Source of the DNA: Mediterraneibacter hominis
GTDB taxonomy: Bacteria; Bacillota; Clostridia; Lachnospirales; Lachnospiraceae
Assembly: GCF_014287475.1 (NCBI RefSeq)
Contig: NZ_JACOPF010000002.1
Span: 124,001-188,000 of the forward strand
Length of the DNA: 64,000 bases
Reading direction: 5' to 3'
The position numbers and the translations under genes are program-made. The notes beneath the pieces are model-generated. The model made no database searches. It was not told the origin of the DNA and worked only from the letters and a program-made list of their open reading frames with translations. Shown in pieces: positions 14,560 to 23,615 of this stretch. Position 1 is the stretch's first letter, and each line of letters begins with the position of its first letter.

Positions 14560-16242
14560 ATGAGTTATATGACAATTAATAATAGAAGAGTAGAATTTAC
14601 GAATGAAAAAAACGTTCTCTCCATTATCCGTAAATCGGGGATTGACCTTCCAACTTTCTGCTATCATTCAGAGCTGTCTACATACGGCGCTTGTCGTATG
14701 TGTGTGGTAGAAGACGACAGAGGAAAGATATTTGCTTCCTGTTCTGAGATTCCAAGAGATGGAATGGTAATATATACGAACACGCCGCGTCTACAGCATC
14801 ACAGAAAGATGATTATAGAACTTCTGCTGGCTTCCCACTGTCGGGACTGTACGACTTGTGCAAAAAATGGGATCTGTACGTTGCAGAAACTGTCCAGGCA
14901 GCTTGGCATTATGGATGTGCGGTTTGAGAATAATAAAAAACAGCTTCCCAAGGATACCTCTTCCGAATGTGTGATTCGAGATCCAAATAAATGTATTCTG
15001 TGCGGTGACTGTGTGAGAACCTGTGATGAAATTCAGGGACTTGGCATTTTAGATTTTGCATTCCGCGGCTCTAAGATGCAGGTGACACCAGCCTTTAATA
15101 AAAATCTTTCTGAGACGGACTGCGTAGGCTGTGGTCAGTGTCGCGCGGTCTGTCCGACAGGAGCAATCAGCATCAAACAGGATGTAGAGCCGGTATGGAA
15201 AATTCTTGCGGATAAAAATATACGGGTTGTGGCACAAATTGCGCCGGCGGTGCGTGTTGCGGTCGGAGACAAATTCGGCATTAAAAAAGGAGAAAATGCA
15301 CTGGGACGTCTGGTTGCAGCTTTGAGAAGAATCGGGTTTGATGAAGTGTATGACACGAATTTTGGCGCGGACTTAACGGTTATGGAGGAGTCAAAAGAGC
15401 TGGTAGAACGTTTGGAATCAGGAGAAAATCTTCCACTATTTACGTCCTGCTGTCCGGCATGGGTAAAATTCTGTGAGAGAAAATATCCGGAATTCAAAGA
15501 GCATATTTCCACATGCCGTTCCCCGCAGGAGATGTTCGGCGCTCTGATAAAAGAAGACGCGAAGATGAAAGCAGATAAAGAACCCAGAAAGACAATGGTG
15601 GTTTCTATTATGCCTTGTACGGCAAAGAAAGCAGAAATCACCAGGCCGGAGCATTTTACTGACGGGGTACAGAATGTAGATTATGTACTGACGACAACAG
15701 AAATAACAAGGATGATTCAGGCTGCCGGAATCGATCTGGCACAGGTGAAGCCAGAAGCAATGGATATGCCCTTTGGACTAGCATCAGGAGCAGGCGCGAT
15801 TTTTGGAGTAACCGGCGGTGTAACAGAGGCTGTGTTAAGGAGGCTGGTGAACAGTAATCGAGCAGAGGATCTAGAAGCCATCAGCTTTACGGGAGTTCGC
15901 GGTGCAGAGGGAATAAAAGAGGCGACTGTACAACTGGGGGACAGAGAAGTTCATATTGCGGTTGTAAATGGACTTCACTGTGCGTCTGAGGTCTTGGATA
16001 AAATAAAAGCAGGTGAAGTACACTATGATTTTGTGGAGGTTATGGCATGTAAGAGAGGATGTATCGCCGGAGGCGGACAGCCTGTGCCGATTGGACCGAG
16101 GACGAAAAAAGCGCGTATGGAAGGAATGTATAAGATTGACAGTACCGCGCAGATTAAGCTGTCTAACGAAAATCCGATTGTAACGACCGTATATGAAGGA
16201 ATCTTAAAAGGAAAAGAACATAAACTGCTGCATAATAAATAA
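14560..16242 (+). CDS. hydA: [FeFe] hydrogenase catalytic subunit
   Basis: 560 residues. In order: a [2Fe-2S] domain (C34, C45, C48, C61), an HC3-type cluster (H93, C97, C100, C106), two [4Fe-4S] clusters (C145-C155 and C188-C198) and the H-cluster domain with TSCCPAW (295-301), MPCTAKK (351-357) and EVMACKRGC (493-501). All H-cluster ligands are present. It makes or oxidises H2 as part of HydABC, letting the cell re-oxidise NADH and ferredoxin during fermentation. The third motif has KR in place of the usual PG or PS, a variant I recall in bifurcating enzymes. Maturases HydEFG are not in the window. Confidence 0.96.
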   Translation: MSYMTINNRRVEFTNEKNVLSIIRKSGIDLPTFCYHSELSTYGACRMCVVEDDRGKIFASCSEIPRDGMVIYTNTPRLQHHRKMIIELLLASHCRDCTTCAKNGICTLQKLSRQLGIMDVRFENNKKQLPKDTSSECVIRDPNKCILCGDCVRTCDEIQGLGILDFAFRGSKMQVTPAFNKNLSETDCVGCGQCRAVCPTGAISIKQDVEPVWKILADKNIRVVAQIAPAVRVAVGDKFGIKKGENALGRLVAALRRIGFDEVYDTNFGADLTVMEESKELVERLESGENLPLFTSCCPAWVKFCERKYPEFKEHISTCRSPQEMFGALIKEDAKMKADKEPRKTMVVSIMPCTAKKAEITRPEHFTDGVQNVDYVLTTTEITRMIQAAGIDLAQVKPEAMDMPFGLASGAGAIFGVTGGVTEAVLRRLVNSNRAEDLEAISFTGVRGAEGIKEATVQLGDREVHIAVVNGLHCASEVLDKIKAGEVHYDFVEVMACKRGCIAGGGQPVPIGPRTKKARMEGMYKIDSTAQIKLSNENPIVTTVYEGILKGKEHKLLHNK

Positions 16243-16260
16243 TAATATAAAAGCATAATC

Positions 16261-16302
16261 ACAGAACCGTATTATTCTAAAAGAGGAATAATACGGTTCT
16301 GT
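16261..16302. terminator. Bidirectional terminator between hydA and yesN-like gene
   Basis: A perfect 17-bp stem: 16261-16277 pairs with 16286-16302 around an 8-nt loop. It lies between convergent genes. Confidence 0.8.
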
Positions 16303-16313
16303 TAGTTATAGAA

Positions 16314-17930
16314 TTACTTTTTATAAGAAGAAGGCGGAATACCAAAATATTTTTTAAATACTTTAGAAAAATAAAAGAGATCGTTATATCCTACACGCTG
16401 TGCGATTTCTGTTAAAGTAAGACTGGTTTCAGTTAGAAGCTCTTTTGCTTTTGTAAGGCGTATTTGGTTTAAGTATTGACTGATGGAAAGCCCGCGTACT
16501 TTTTTAAAAATACTGCTCAAATAAGAGGGGCTGATGAGTAGATTCTGTGCAATGAGTGTCAGGCTTAAGTCATTTCTGGCATAATAAGATTCAATAAAGC
16601 GTGCTGCTTCTGAAACAAGCTCTTGCTTTGTGCTTCCCCCTACGTCTACTTCGCGGTTGTGTAACATGGAGATAAACAGATTACACAAACGGGGAGTCAA
16701 ATAGCTAAAATCGTATCCGGCAAATAAAAGCTCTTTTAATTGCCCGGGATGTGTAAACTCCCGTACAGACGCTAGATTTTGATGTGCGTCAGAGCCTTTT
16801 TGCAGGAAACTTGCGCTCAGTAAAGAGAGCCCCTGCTCCAGAAAGGTGAAGGAAGAGGGAGCATCTTCTAGGTGTGAAAAATAGAGTTCCAGGCACCTTA
16901 AGAGTTCTGTTTCATTTCCGGAAGAAAAGCATACTTCTATTTTAGGGAGCAGACTAGAAAGTACAGAGATATTTGGAGTAGGAACACTTTCGGAAGAATA
17001 TACTGTATAATCTGTTTTTCTAATGTTACTTAATACATAAGCATAGAGAGCATAGTTGTAATACGTATGCATATTTTGAATAGACAGACGGAAAGAGGGA
17101 CTGATACCAATGCTGATATAAAGCTTAAAAAGCTCTTTTATTTTCGTTGCAATATTCTCTATGCGGTTAGAAAAAAACTCGGTTTTATCAGACAGGTCAT
17201 CTGAAATCTTACACAGCAATACGATATGCCCATACACATCAGAGGTATGGACAGAAGTGAAATCTGGCTGTAAGAGCTCGCACAAGATGTTACAGGCAGA
17301 ATCGCGAAAAAGCTGTAGATGCTCTTGGGAGAGTGTACGAATATTCTGATACTGAAAATCAAAGATCAAAATACGATACCAGGTTTCAAGTGAAAGCTGA
17401 TATTCTTTTAAACCATTGTATAATGACTCTATATCAGAGGTCATAATAGGATGGCTTGAAAAGAGCTTCTGAAAAAAGAGCTCTTTTCTGATAGACGCTA
17501 ATAGATAATCAGCACGGTGCTTTTCTGACTTTATATGGGAAGCGAGAGCTTCTTCATCTAGTGTTTGTCTTATGCGAGAAAGTGCTTCCAGCAGTTTTTC
17601 TTCGTCGATAGGCTTTAGCAGATACTGCGTAACGCCGTATTCAATCGCTTTTTGTGCATAATCAAAGGTACCATACCCAGATAAAATAATAATTTTAGTA
17701 GAGATATCCTTTTCGCGCATTTCACGTATCAGGCTTAGTCCATCCTTCTGAGGCATAGAGATATCGACGATCGCTAAATGAACAGAATTCTTTGTGAGAA
17801 AAGTAAATGCTTCATTCGCATTGGAAGCTTCTCCAACAATCTGAAAACCTGCATCTTCCCAATGGATACAGGTTTTTAAACGCTGTCGGATATAGTATTC
17901 GTCATCTACGATCAGTACATGATAGGTCAT
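16314..17930 (-). CDS. YesN-type AraC response regulator
   Basis: 538 residues. The N-terminal receiver domain has VDDE and phospho-acceptor D56 in LAIVDISMPQKDG. A long middle region of unknown fold precedes a C-terminal AraC helix-turn-helix pair (residues ~440-538: LTLIAQNLLISPSYLSSIFKK and SLTLTEIAQRVGYNDLFYFSKVFKK). The start follows AAGGAGAA and overlaps the kinase gene by 29 bp, so the two are co-translated. Such pairs sense extracellular sugars and activate neighbouring ABC transporters, here probably the divergent operon at 19884. Confidence 0.92.
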   Translation of the reverse strand: MTYHVLIVDDEYYIRQRLKTCIHWEDAGFQIVGEASNANEAFTFLTKNSVHLAIVDISMPQKDGLSLIREMREKDISTKIIILSGYGTFDYAQKAIEYGVTQYLLKPIDEEKLLEALSRIRQTLDEEALASHIKSEKHRADYLLASIRKELFFQKLFSSHPIMTSDIESLYNGLKEYQLSLETWYRILIFDFQYQNIRTLSQEHLQLFRDSACNILCELLQPDFTSVHTSDVYGHIVLLCKISDDLSDKTEFFSNRIENIATKIKELFKLYISIGISPSFRLSIQNMHTYYNYALYAYVLSNIRKTDYTVYSSESVPTPNISVLSSLLPKIEVCFSSGNETELLRCLELYFSHLEDAPSSFTFLEQGLSLLSASFLQKGSDAHQNLASVREFTHPGQLKELLFAGYDFSYLTPRLCNLFISMLHNREVDVGGSTKQELVSEAARFIESYYARNDLSLTLIAQNLLISPSYLSSIFKKVRGLSISQYLNQIRLTKAKELLTETSLTLTEIAQRVGYNDLFYFSKVFKKYFGIPPSSYKK

Positions 17931-19695
17931 AAGACAGATTCTCCTTTTTCAAAATTTCCTCTCCTTGATGTTTTAGAATGAGGCGGATAGAAGTACCTTT
18001 TCCGAGAGCAGACTCTAATTCTATCGTAACATTATCTGCTCCCAGGAAGAGTAGGAGCCTTTGATACGTACTTACGATACCGAAACCGGAAGCCGACTCT
18101 TGTCCAAAATTTTGGTGAGAGAGTGAATTTCTTAGTATACTCAGACGTTGTTCCTCTATTCCGGCACCATTGTCGGAGATAGAAATGATACAGCTGTCTT
18201 TTTCGTATGTAACACAGACAGTGATGTGACCATTTTCTCCGGTGGGGATAATTCCGTGAATCAGAGCATTTTCTACGAAAGGCTGTAAAGTAAGCTTGGG
18301 GATTTTATATTGGGCGGCTTCTGGCTCCAGAGTAATGCTATAGGTATAAATTTCACAATACCGCTGCTGTAAAATGTCCAGGTAACAGCGAGTGATTTCA
18401 AGCTCCTGGCTGATTGGAATGATTGGAATCCCCTTACTTAGCACCTTACTGTAAAATAAGGATACATTCTGGATTGTTTTAATTGCTTTCTGCTTTTCGT
18501 CCACAGCGATCATACCACAGATGGTTTCCAATGTATTATATAAAAAATGCGGACTCATCTGAAGTTGGATATAAGAAAATTCAAACTGCCGTTTCAGAGA
18601 GCTTTCTTTTTCTATTGTATCTAGTAGCTGAAGTGTATTTTCTGCCATACTGTTTACACGGGAGGCGAGGCAGCCAATTTCATTTTCAGGACTGGTATCT
18701 GCGCGAACCGTATAATCTCCTTGAGCTATTCTCTCGACGGCATCTGTAAGATGAAGGAGAGGGCGTATAATGAAGTTCGTGATAGAGTGTAGGAGTATAA
18801 AACCAAGCAGGAGAGCTAAAAAACCTATAAAAAAGATCGTCATAACCAAAGTACGGGATTCTTTTAAAATGGCTTCTAATGGGAGAGTACTTACTAGTGT
18901 CCAGTCAAGTATCTCATTTTTATGAGTAGTATAGAGATACGTATCGGAGGCATTGAGGAAGCTCCCTTTAGAAAAAGGCGGATACATTTGCTGTAGTTCT
19001 TTTAGATCTCGATGAAGCAGAGACTTGTCTTCTGCGGAAATGATAGTTTGGTTACTGTCAAGTATATAAAAATTATAATGATCCGCGATTACCGTATCAT
19101 AAATAGACTGGATAGACTCCTCTGTCAGATTCAGCTCCATAATTCCAATGAGCTCGCCTCGGAACGAATATATTTTTCGCAGGAAGGAACAGACCCATTG
19201 AGGGGAAGATAAGCTTTGTGGATCATCGAAATAATGAAACCCATACCATTTGGAGCTGGCATCTTCTGCTTTAAATTCTTCAATATAATCCACGCTTTTT
19301 TGCTGTACAGAAGATATATTAGAACGTGCATCGCTGAACATATAAGAACCGTTGACATCATAAAATGCAATCGAATCTACAGAGGACTGTACAATAATAA
19401 AATCGTGAAGGAAAGAAAGAATACCGCTGGTATACAGGAATTGCTGATAGGGATCTTCCGAATAGGCATTGTCCTGCACCTGCGTAAGATACAGGGATTC
19501 AGATTCTAGTTTTGCGGTAAAGAGGTTAAGTTTTTCGTCTAGGAGGGTGAGTTCTCTGTCGGCAGAAACAACAGATTTGTTCAATAAGGCATTTGAACTG
19601 ATAAAGCCGACAGCGATGGAGATGCAGGTGATTAAGATAAAAATAATGACTGCGTACATAACGGTCAGTTTTGTTTTAATGGAATGGAATTTCAT
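17902..19695 (-). CDS. YesM-type sensor histidine kinase
   Basis: About 597 residues from the ATG at 19695, which follows TTGGAGGAAACT; a TTG 12 bp earlier overlaps that ribosome site and is less likely. It has two membrane helices (residues ~10-30 and ~275-297) around an extracellular sensor domain, then HAMP, the His_kinase box (QMSPHFLYNTLETI) and an HATPase domain (DNGAGIE). It phosphorylates the YesN-type partner encoded immediately after it. The extracellular domain probably detects a sugar or a sugar-loaded binding protein. Confidence 0.92.
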   Translation of the reverse strand: MKFHSIKTKLTVMYAVIIFILITCISIAVGFISSNALLNKSVVSADRELTLLDEKLNLFTAKLESESLYLTQVQDNAYSEDPYQQFLYTSGILSFLHDFIIVQSSVDSIAFYDVNGSYMFSDARSNISSVQQKSVDYIEEFKAEDASSKWYGFHYFDDPQSLSSPQWVCSFLRKIYSFRGELIGIMELNLTEESIQSIYDTVIADHYNFYILDSNQTIISAEDKSLLHRDLKELQQMYPPFSKGSFLNASDTYLYTTHKNEILDWTLVSTLPLEAILKESRTLVMTIFFIGFLALLLGFILLHSITNFIIRPLLHLTDAVERIAQGDYTVRADTSPENEIGCLASRVNSMAENTLQLLDTIEKESSLKRQFEFSYIQLQMSPHFLYNTLETICGMIAVDEKQKAIKTIQNVSLFYSKVLSKGIPIIPISQELEITRCYLDILQQRYCEIYTYSITLEPEAAQYKIPKLTLQPFVENALIHGIIPTGENGHITVCVTYEKDSCIISISDNGAGIEEQRLSILRNSLSHQNFGQESASGFGIVSTYQRLLLFLGADNVTIELESALGKGTSIRLILKHQGEEILKKENLSYDLSCTDRR

Positions 19696-19883
19696 AGTTT
19701 CCTCCAAGTAGGTTTACTTATATACTGTAAGAAATTATAACATATATAAAATAAGTGGAGAACAAAAAGAGTAAATAAAAGTACAAACGACTGAAAAATA
19801 TTCCATGTATTTTCAAGGATGGGTATGATATATTGTTGCCAATACGAAAGGTGCACCATTTACAGTGATAGGAGGAAAATACA

Positions 19884-21215
19884 ATGAAATGGAAAAGAAT
19901 ATGCAGTGTAGCGCTGGCTACAGCTCTCACATTCTCACTTGCAGCCTGCGGCAGTTCAGGCTCATCAGACAAAGCAGAGTCGAAAGCAGACGACGGAAGT
20001 GTTAAGATTACATACCTGTCCAGATACACAAATCCGGAGGACGCTAGGGCAAAATTTTTCATGGACAAACTAGAGGAATTTAAAGAACTGCATCCTGAGA
20101 TTGAAATAGAGGATATTTCGGTTACAGATGCAGAAGCTTACATGTCGAAAATGAAATCTCTGATCGCAGCAGGTTCCGTTCCAGATGTGTTTGCATGCTC
20201 TTACGAGATGCCTCGATATGACTTGGCAAAAAATGAAACGATTGCAAATATAGAACCCATACTGGAAGCTTCAGACTGGACCGGGCCTACAGATAGAAAG
20301 TATTTCGTGGGATATGAATTTGAGGAAGAAGGACTCGATGGGGTATACGGAGTGCCAAATAACCTGGCAACGATTCAGATGTTTATCAACACAAAGGTCT
20401 TTGAAGATCTAGGACTGGAAATACCGCAGACATGGGAGGACTTGGAAGAAGTGTCAGATACGCTGATTGAAAACGGAATAACTCCGGTAGGCTTGTCAGC
20501 CAAGAATAAGCCGAAATGTGTCCAGTTTTTTACCATGTTAGGAGTAAAGATGTATGGTATGGAATTTCAGAAAAAATTCGCAGACGGGACAATAGACTGG
20601 AAGGATGAAGAAGTAAAAGGGGTACTGGATCAGTATAAAGAATGGGTAGATAAAGGGATATTTGGAGAGAATGCGATTTCATATGCCTTTGAAAATGTAA
20701 TGGCAGATTTTGAACAGGGGAAGGTAGCCACAATGTTCGAGATGAGTTATCAGTTTGCTAAGATTTCGTCCATGTCAAATAGTGCGGATATTACGTGTGT
20801 AAATGTATTCCCATTTGAGGATAAAATGGAATATAAAGGAATCTGGTTTACAGATTATTATGACGGAATGTGCATTGGTGCGAAAGAAGGAACTCCAGAA
20901 TATGATGCGGCTGTGGAGCTGTTTAAGTTTATGCTTTCACAAGAGACATTCAATCAGTATGCCCAGGTGATGGGAGGAGGCGCATACCCGCTGGAAGTAG
21001 AGTTTGATGACAGCAGTGCCAGTAATGTTATGAAGGACTTTATGGAGGCTTATAAAGATTGTACGGATATCACAGCCATGTTGACGGCATATTGTGATGA
21101 TACTGTGATTGCAGATGTGACGGGATCGGAACTACAGACATTGTTTGTTGGAAGGAACACTGATGAGATCGCAGATACACTGAATCAGGAATATGAAAAG
21201 GTCTTGAAGGACTAA
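19884..21215 (+). CDS. Sugar ABC transporter substrate-binding lipoprotein
   Basis: 443 residues with a signal peptide and lipobox (SLAACG), so it is lipid-anchored on the outer face of the membrane. The sequence pattern (PDVFACSYEMPRYDLAKN ... GVPNNLATIQMFINTKVFEDLGLEIPQTWEDLEE) is that of family 1 (MalE/UgpB-type) binding proteins, which take oligosaccharides. It is the first gene of an operon with two permeases, a small MgsA-domain protein and a sulfatase, transcribed away from YesN/YesM. The companion ATPase is not in the operon, as usual for Firmicutes that share one MsmK/MsmX-type ATPase. Confidence 0.93.
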   Translation: MKWKRICSVALATALTFSLAACGSSGSSDKAESKADDGSVKITYLSRYTNPEDARAKFFMDKLEEFKELHPEIEIEDISVTDAEAYMSKMKSLIAAGSVPDVFACSYEMPRYDLAKNETIANIEPILEASDWTGPTDRKYFVGYEFEEEGLDGVYGVPNNLATIQMFINTKVFEDLGLEIPQTWEDLEEVSDTLIENGITPVGLSAKNKPKCVQFFTMLGVKMYGMEFQKKFADGTIDWKDEEVKGVLDQYKEWVDKGIFGENAISYAFENVMADFEQGKVATMFEMSYQFAKISSMSNSADITCVNVFPFEDKMEYKGIWFTDYYDGMCIGAKEGTPEYDAAVELFKFMLSQETFNQYAQVMGGGAYPLEVEFDDSSASNVMKDFMEAYKDCTDITAMLTAYCDDTVIADVTGSELQTLFVGRNTDEIADTLNQEYEKVLKD

Positions 21216-21227
21216 ATGGAGGCTAAA

Positions 21228-22142
21228 ATGAAACTTCGAAAGAGGAAAAAGAACAGTGTGGAAGCGATTTTGCTCTCCATGCCGGCGTTGATTGTCTATT
21301 CCTGCGTGATTATTTATCCTATTTTAAGTATGTTTGTCACCTCGTTCTATGAATGGAACGGGGTGCCGGACTCGCCGAAAATTTTTGTGAAATTCGCGAA
21401 TTACCAGAGTTTTTTTACAGATTATGCGGCGGAATACGCTATGAAAAATATAGGTATCCTTATGGCAGCAGGATTACTCTGCACGATACCGATCGCGTTT
21501 TTCCTTGCTACGGTTATCAATAAAACGTTCAGAGGAAAGAGAATATTCCGTGTGTTTTATTTTATGCCGGTGCTTGTAAACCGGGTAGCGATAGGGCTTA
21601 TGTTTACATTTATCTTTTTCCCGGAGATCGGCCCGGTTCCAGTGCTTTTAGAACAATTACATATTGCGGAGAATGTAAATCTTTTAGGAAATGTAAACAC
21701 AGCTATGTTTACGGTGGCATTTGTACATGTATGGTGTGACGTTGGATTTCAGATGATCATCTTATCATCCGGTATGGCATCTCTGCCAGATGATGTTTTT
21801 GAGGCAGCGATGCTAGATGGCGTTACTCCGTGGCAGAAGCTAAGATATATTACCCTGCCTATGATGAAAGGAACGTTAAAAATATGTGTAATCCTTGTAT
21901 TAACAGGTTCTTTTAAGGTGTTTGATTTAGTTATGGCGTTGACTGCGGGAGGACCGGGTAATGCAACACAACTTCCAAGTACATTGCTTTATACAGCGGC
22001 ATTTTCACAGAGTAAATTTGGTTATGCCAACGCGATAGCAGTGATGACGGTACTATTTTGTATGTGTATAACTGTTGTTGTAAATTTCATATTTAAGGAA
22101 AAAGACGAGAAAAGAGTGAAGAGAAGAGGTGGAAATTCGTGA
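21228..22142 (+). CDS. Sugar ABC transporter permease 1
   Basis: 304 residues from the ATG at 21228, five bases after GGAGG (21218-21222). An ATG at 21216 abutting the previous stop is possible but overlaps that ribosome site. There are about six membrane helices and the permease signature EAAMLDGVTPWQKLRYITLPMM that docks to the ATPase. It is a MalF/UgpA-type integral membrane subunit. Its stop overlaps the next permease start by 4 bp. Confidence 0.92.
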   Translation: MKLRKRKKNSVEAILLSMPALIVYSCVIIYPILSMFVTSFYEWNGVPDSPKIFVKFANYQSFFTDYAAEYAMKNIGILMAAGLLCTIPIAFFLATVINKTFRGKRIFRVFYFMPVLVNRVAIGLMFTFIFFPEIGPVPVLLEQLHIAENVNLLGNVNTAMFTVAFVHVWCDVGFQMIILSSGMASLPDDVFEAAMLDGVTPWQKLRYITLPMMKGTLKICVILVLTGSFKVFDLVMALTAGGPGNATQLPSTLLYTAAFSQSKFGYANAIAVMTVLFCMCITVVVNFIFKEKDEKRVKRRGGNS

Positions 22143-22978
22143 AGAAACAGAAAAAAAGATGGACGCCGGGACGTATTCTCTATGGCGCTTGCGCGCTCAT
22201 CTGGTTTTTGACGGCGGCGTTTCCACTTTATTTTACCTTTATTTCCGCATTGAAAGAGGACAGTGAAATTTTTGCTAATTATTTTGTTCCCTCTTTGTCA
22301 CCGAAGCTTGAAAATTTTGTAACGGCAAATGAGATGTCTGGGATTGTGAGATCCATCTTTAACTCTCTGGCAGTATCTGTCAGTGCGGTAGCGCTGATGC
22401 TCCTTTTAATCATTCCACTGGCATATGTTGTGGCGAGAAGGAAAATCAGACTTACAAATACGGTTACAGTCTACTATATGGCGGCTTTGATGGTGCCGAT
22501 CCAATGTGCGATTGTGCCTATTGTACAGGGAGTAAACACAATTCACGGACAGAATAATCTTTTCGTTTTAGTTGTTATTTATGCAGCGATTAATATGCCT
22601 ATGACATTTTTTATTATGACAGGAGCGATATCGGAGATAAGCAAAGAATTAGATGAATCTGCGGCAATGGATGGATGTGGGCTTTTGCAGACAATTTTTA
22701 GAATCATCGTACCCATTGCAAAGCCAAGTATAGCAACGTGTTCGATCATTGCTTTTTTAGCAGTATATAATGAGCTGGCACTGGCAAATGTGCTGATATC
22801 GGATAAAAAGTATCACACGATTTCTGTAGCGCTGCTAAATTTTAAAGGGGATTTCGGAACTTATTATTCCGTTATTTTTGCCGCAGTGCTGATGTGTATT
22901 ATACCAACGGTGATATTCTATCTGCTGGCACAGGAAAAGGTCGAGAAGGGAATTAGTACCGGCGCTTTAAAGGGATAA
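22139..22978 (+). CDS. Sugar ABC transporter permease 2
   Basis: 279 residues from a GTG that overlaps the previous stop (GTGA). MalG/UgpE-type permease with six predicted helices and the docking loop ESAAMDGCGLLQTIFRIIVPIAKPS. It pairs with the upstream permease to form the membrane channel. The GTG has GAGGTGG just before it. Confidence 0.92.
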   Translation: MKKQKKRWTPGRILYGACALIWFLTAAFPLYFTFISALKEDSEIFANYFVPSLSPKLENFVTANEMSGIVRSIFNSLAVSVSAVALMLLLIIPLAYVVARRKIRLTNTVTVYYMAALMVPIQCAIVPIVQGVNTIHGQNNLFVLVVIYAAINMPMTFFIMTGAISEISKELDESAAMDGCGLLQTIFRIIVPIAKPSIATCSIIAFLAVYNELALANVLISDKKYHTISVALLNFKGDFGTYYSVIFAAVLMCIIPTVIFYLLAQEKVEKGISTGALKG

Positions 22979-23015
22979 AAAATAAAATCTAGAATAAAAA
23001 GGAGGATAATTTATT

Positions 23016-23600
23016 ATGCCGAAAACAAATGCGGTTAATCCGTGGGAAAATGCAAAAACAGTGAATGGACTTGTCGCTGATGAAGTGATATCCATGCTTC
23101 AAAAAGCGATCAGGAGAGGATTGGAAGAAGATGCGGTAGATGCTGCATATGAGCTGTATCTAACGAGTAGTGAATTAGAACATGTTATGTGGAGACGCCT
23201 GATTATGATTGCAATGGAAGATATTGGATTTGGAGATATTCGTTCGGCTGCGATTGTATATGCATATTATCAGGCAAAGGATCTTTATGACAGGGACAAT
23301 GGAGACAGGCAGCTTCCATTCATACAGATGATCCGTTATCTCTGCCGGTGCCCGAAGGAGAGATCCAGCAGTTATTATCAAAATCTTGAGGCAATGAAAT
23401 TCGACAGAGGATATAAGATCGATATTCCGGATTATGCTTTAGACAAGCATACAAAACGGGGAAAAGAAATGGGCAGGGATACAATGTTCTTCTACACAGA
23501 CGGCGACCGGGTACATCCAGAATATGAAGATGAAGAAAACTTACATACAAAAGCACTGAAAAAAAGAGCGATGGAAGAAACAGAACAGAATGGAAATTAG
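23016..23600 (+). CDS. Stand-alone MgsA/RarA C-terminal domain protein
   Basis: 194 residues after AAGGAGG. Residues ~20-150 (ISMLQKAIRRGLEEDAVDAAYELYL ... EHVMWRRLIMIAMEDIGFGD ... AAIVYAYYQAKDLYDRDNGDRQLPFIQMIRYLCRCPKERSSSYY) match the C-terminal tetramerisation domain of the replication-associated ATPase MgsA/RarA. The AAA+ ATPase half, with its Walker motifs, is absent, and the gene is not a fragment: it has its own start site and lies neatly in a sugar operon. Function in this setting is unknown. Confidence 0.7.
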   Translation: MPKTNAVNPWENAKTVNGLVADEVISMLQKAIRRGLEEDAVDAAYELYLTSSELEHVMWRRLIMIAMEDIGFGDIRSAAIVYAYYQAKDLYDRDNGDRQLPFIQMIRYLCRCPKERSSSYYQNLEAMKFDRGYKIDIPDYALDKHTKRGKEMGRDTMFFYTDGDRVHPEYEDEENLHTKALKKRAMEETEQNGN

Positions 23601-23615
23601 TGGAGGAACGGCAAT

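Noticed and set aside
12641..16262. Many long open frames antisense to hydBCA
   Set aside because: They overlap well-supported hydrogenase genes, lack ribosome sites and show no family motifs.
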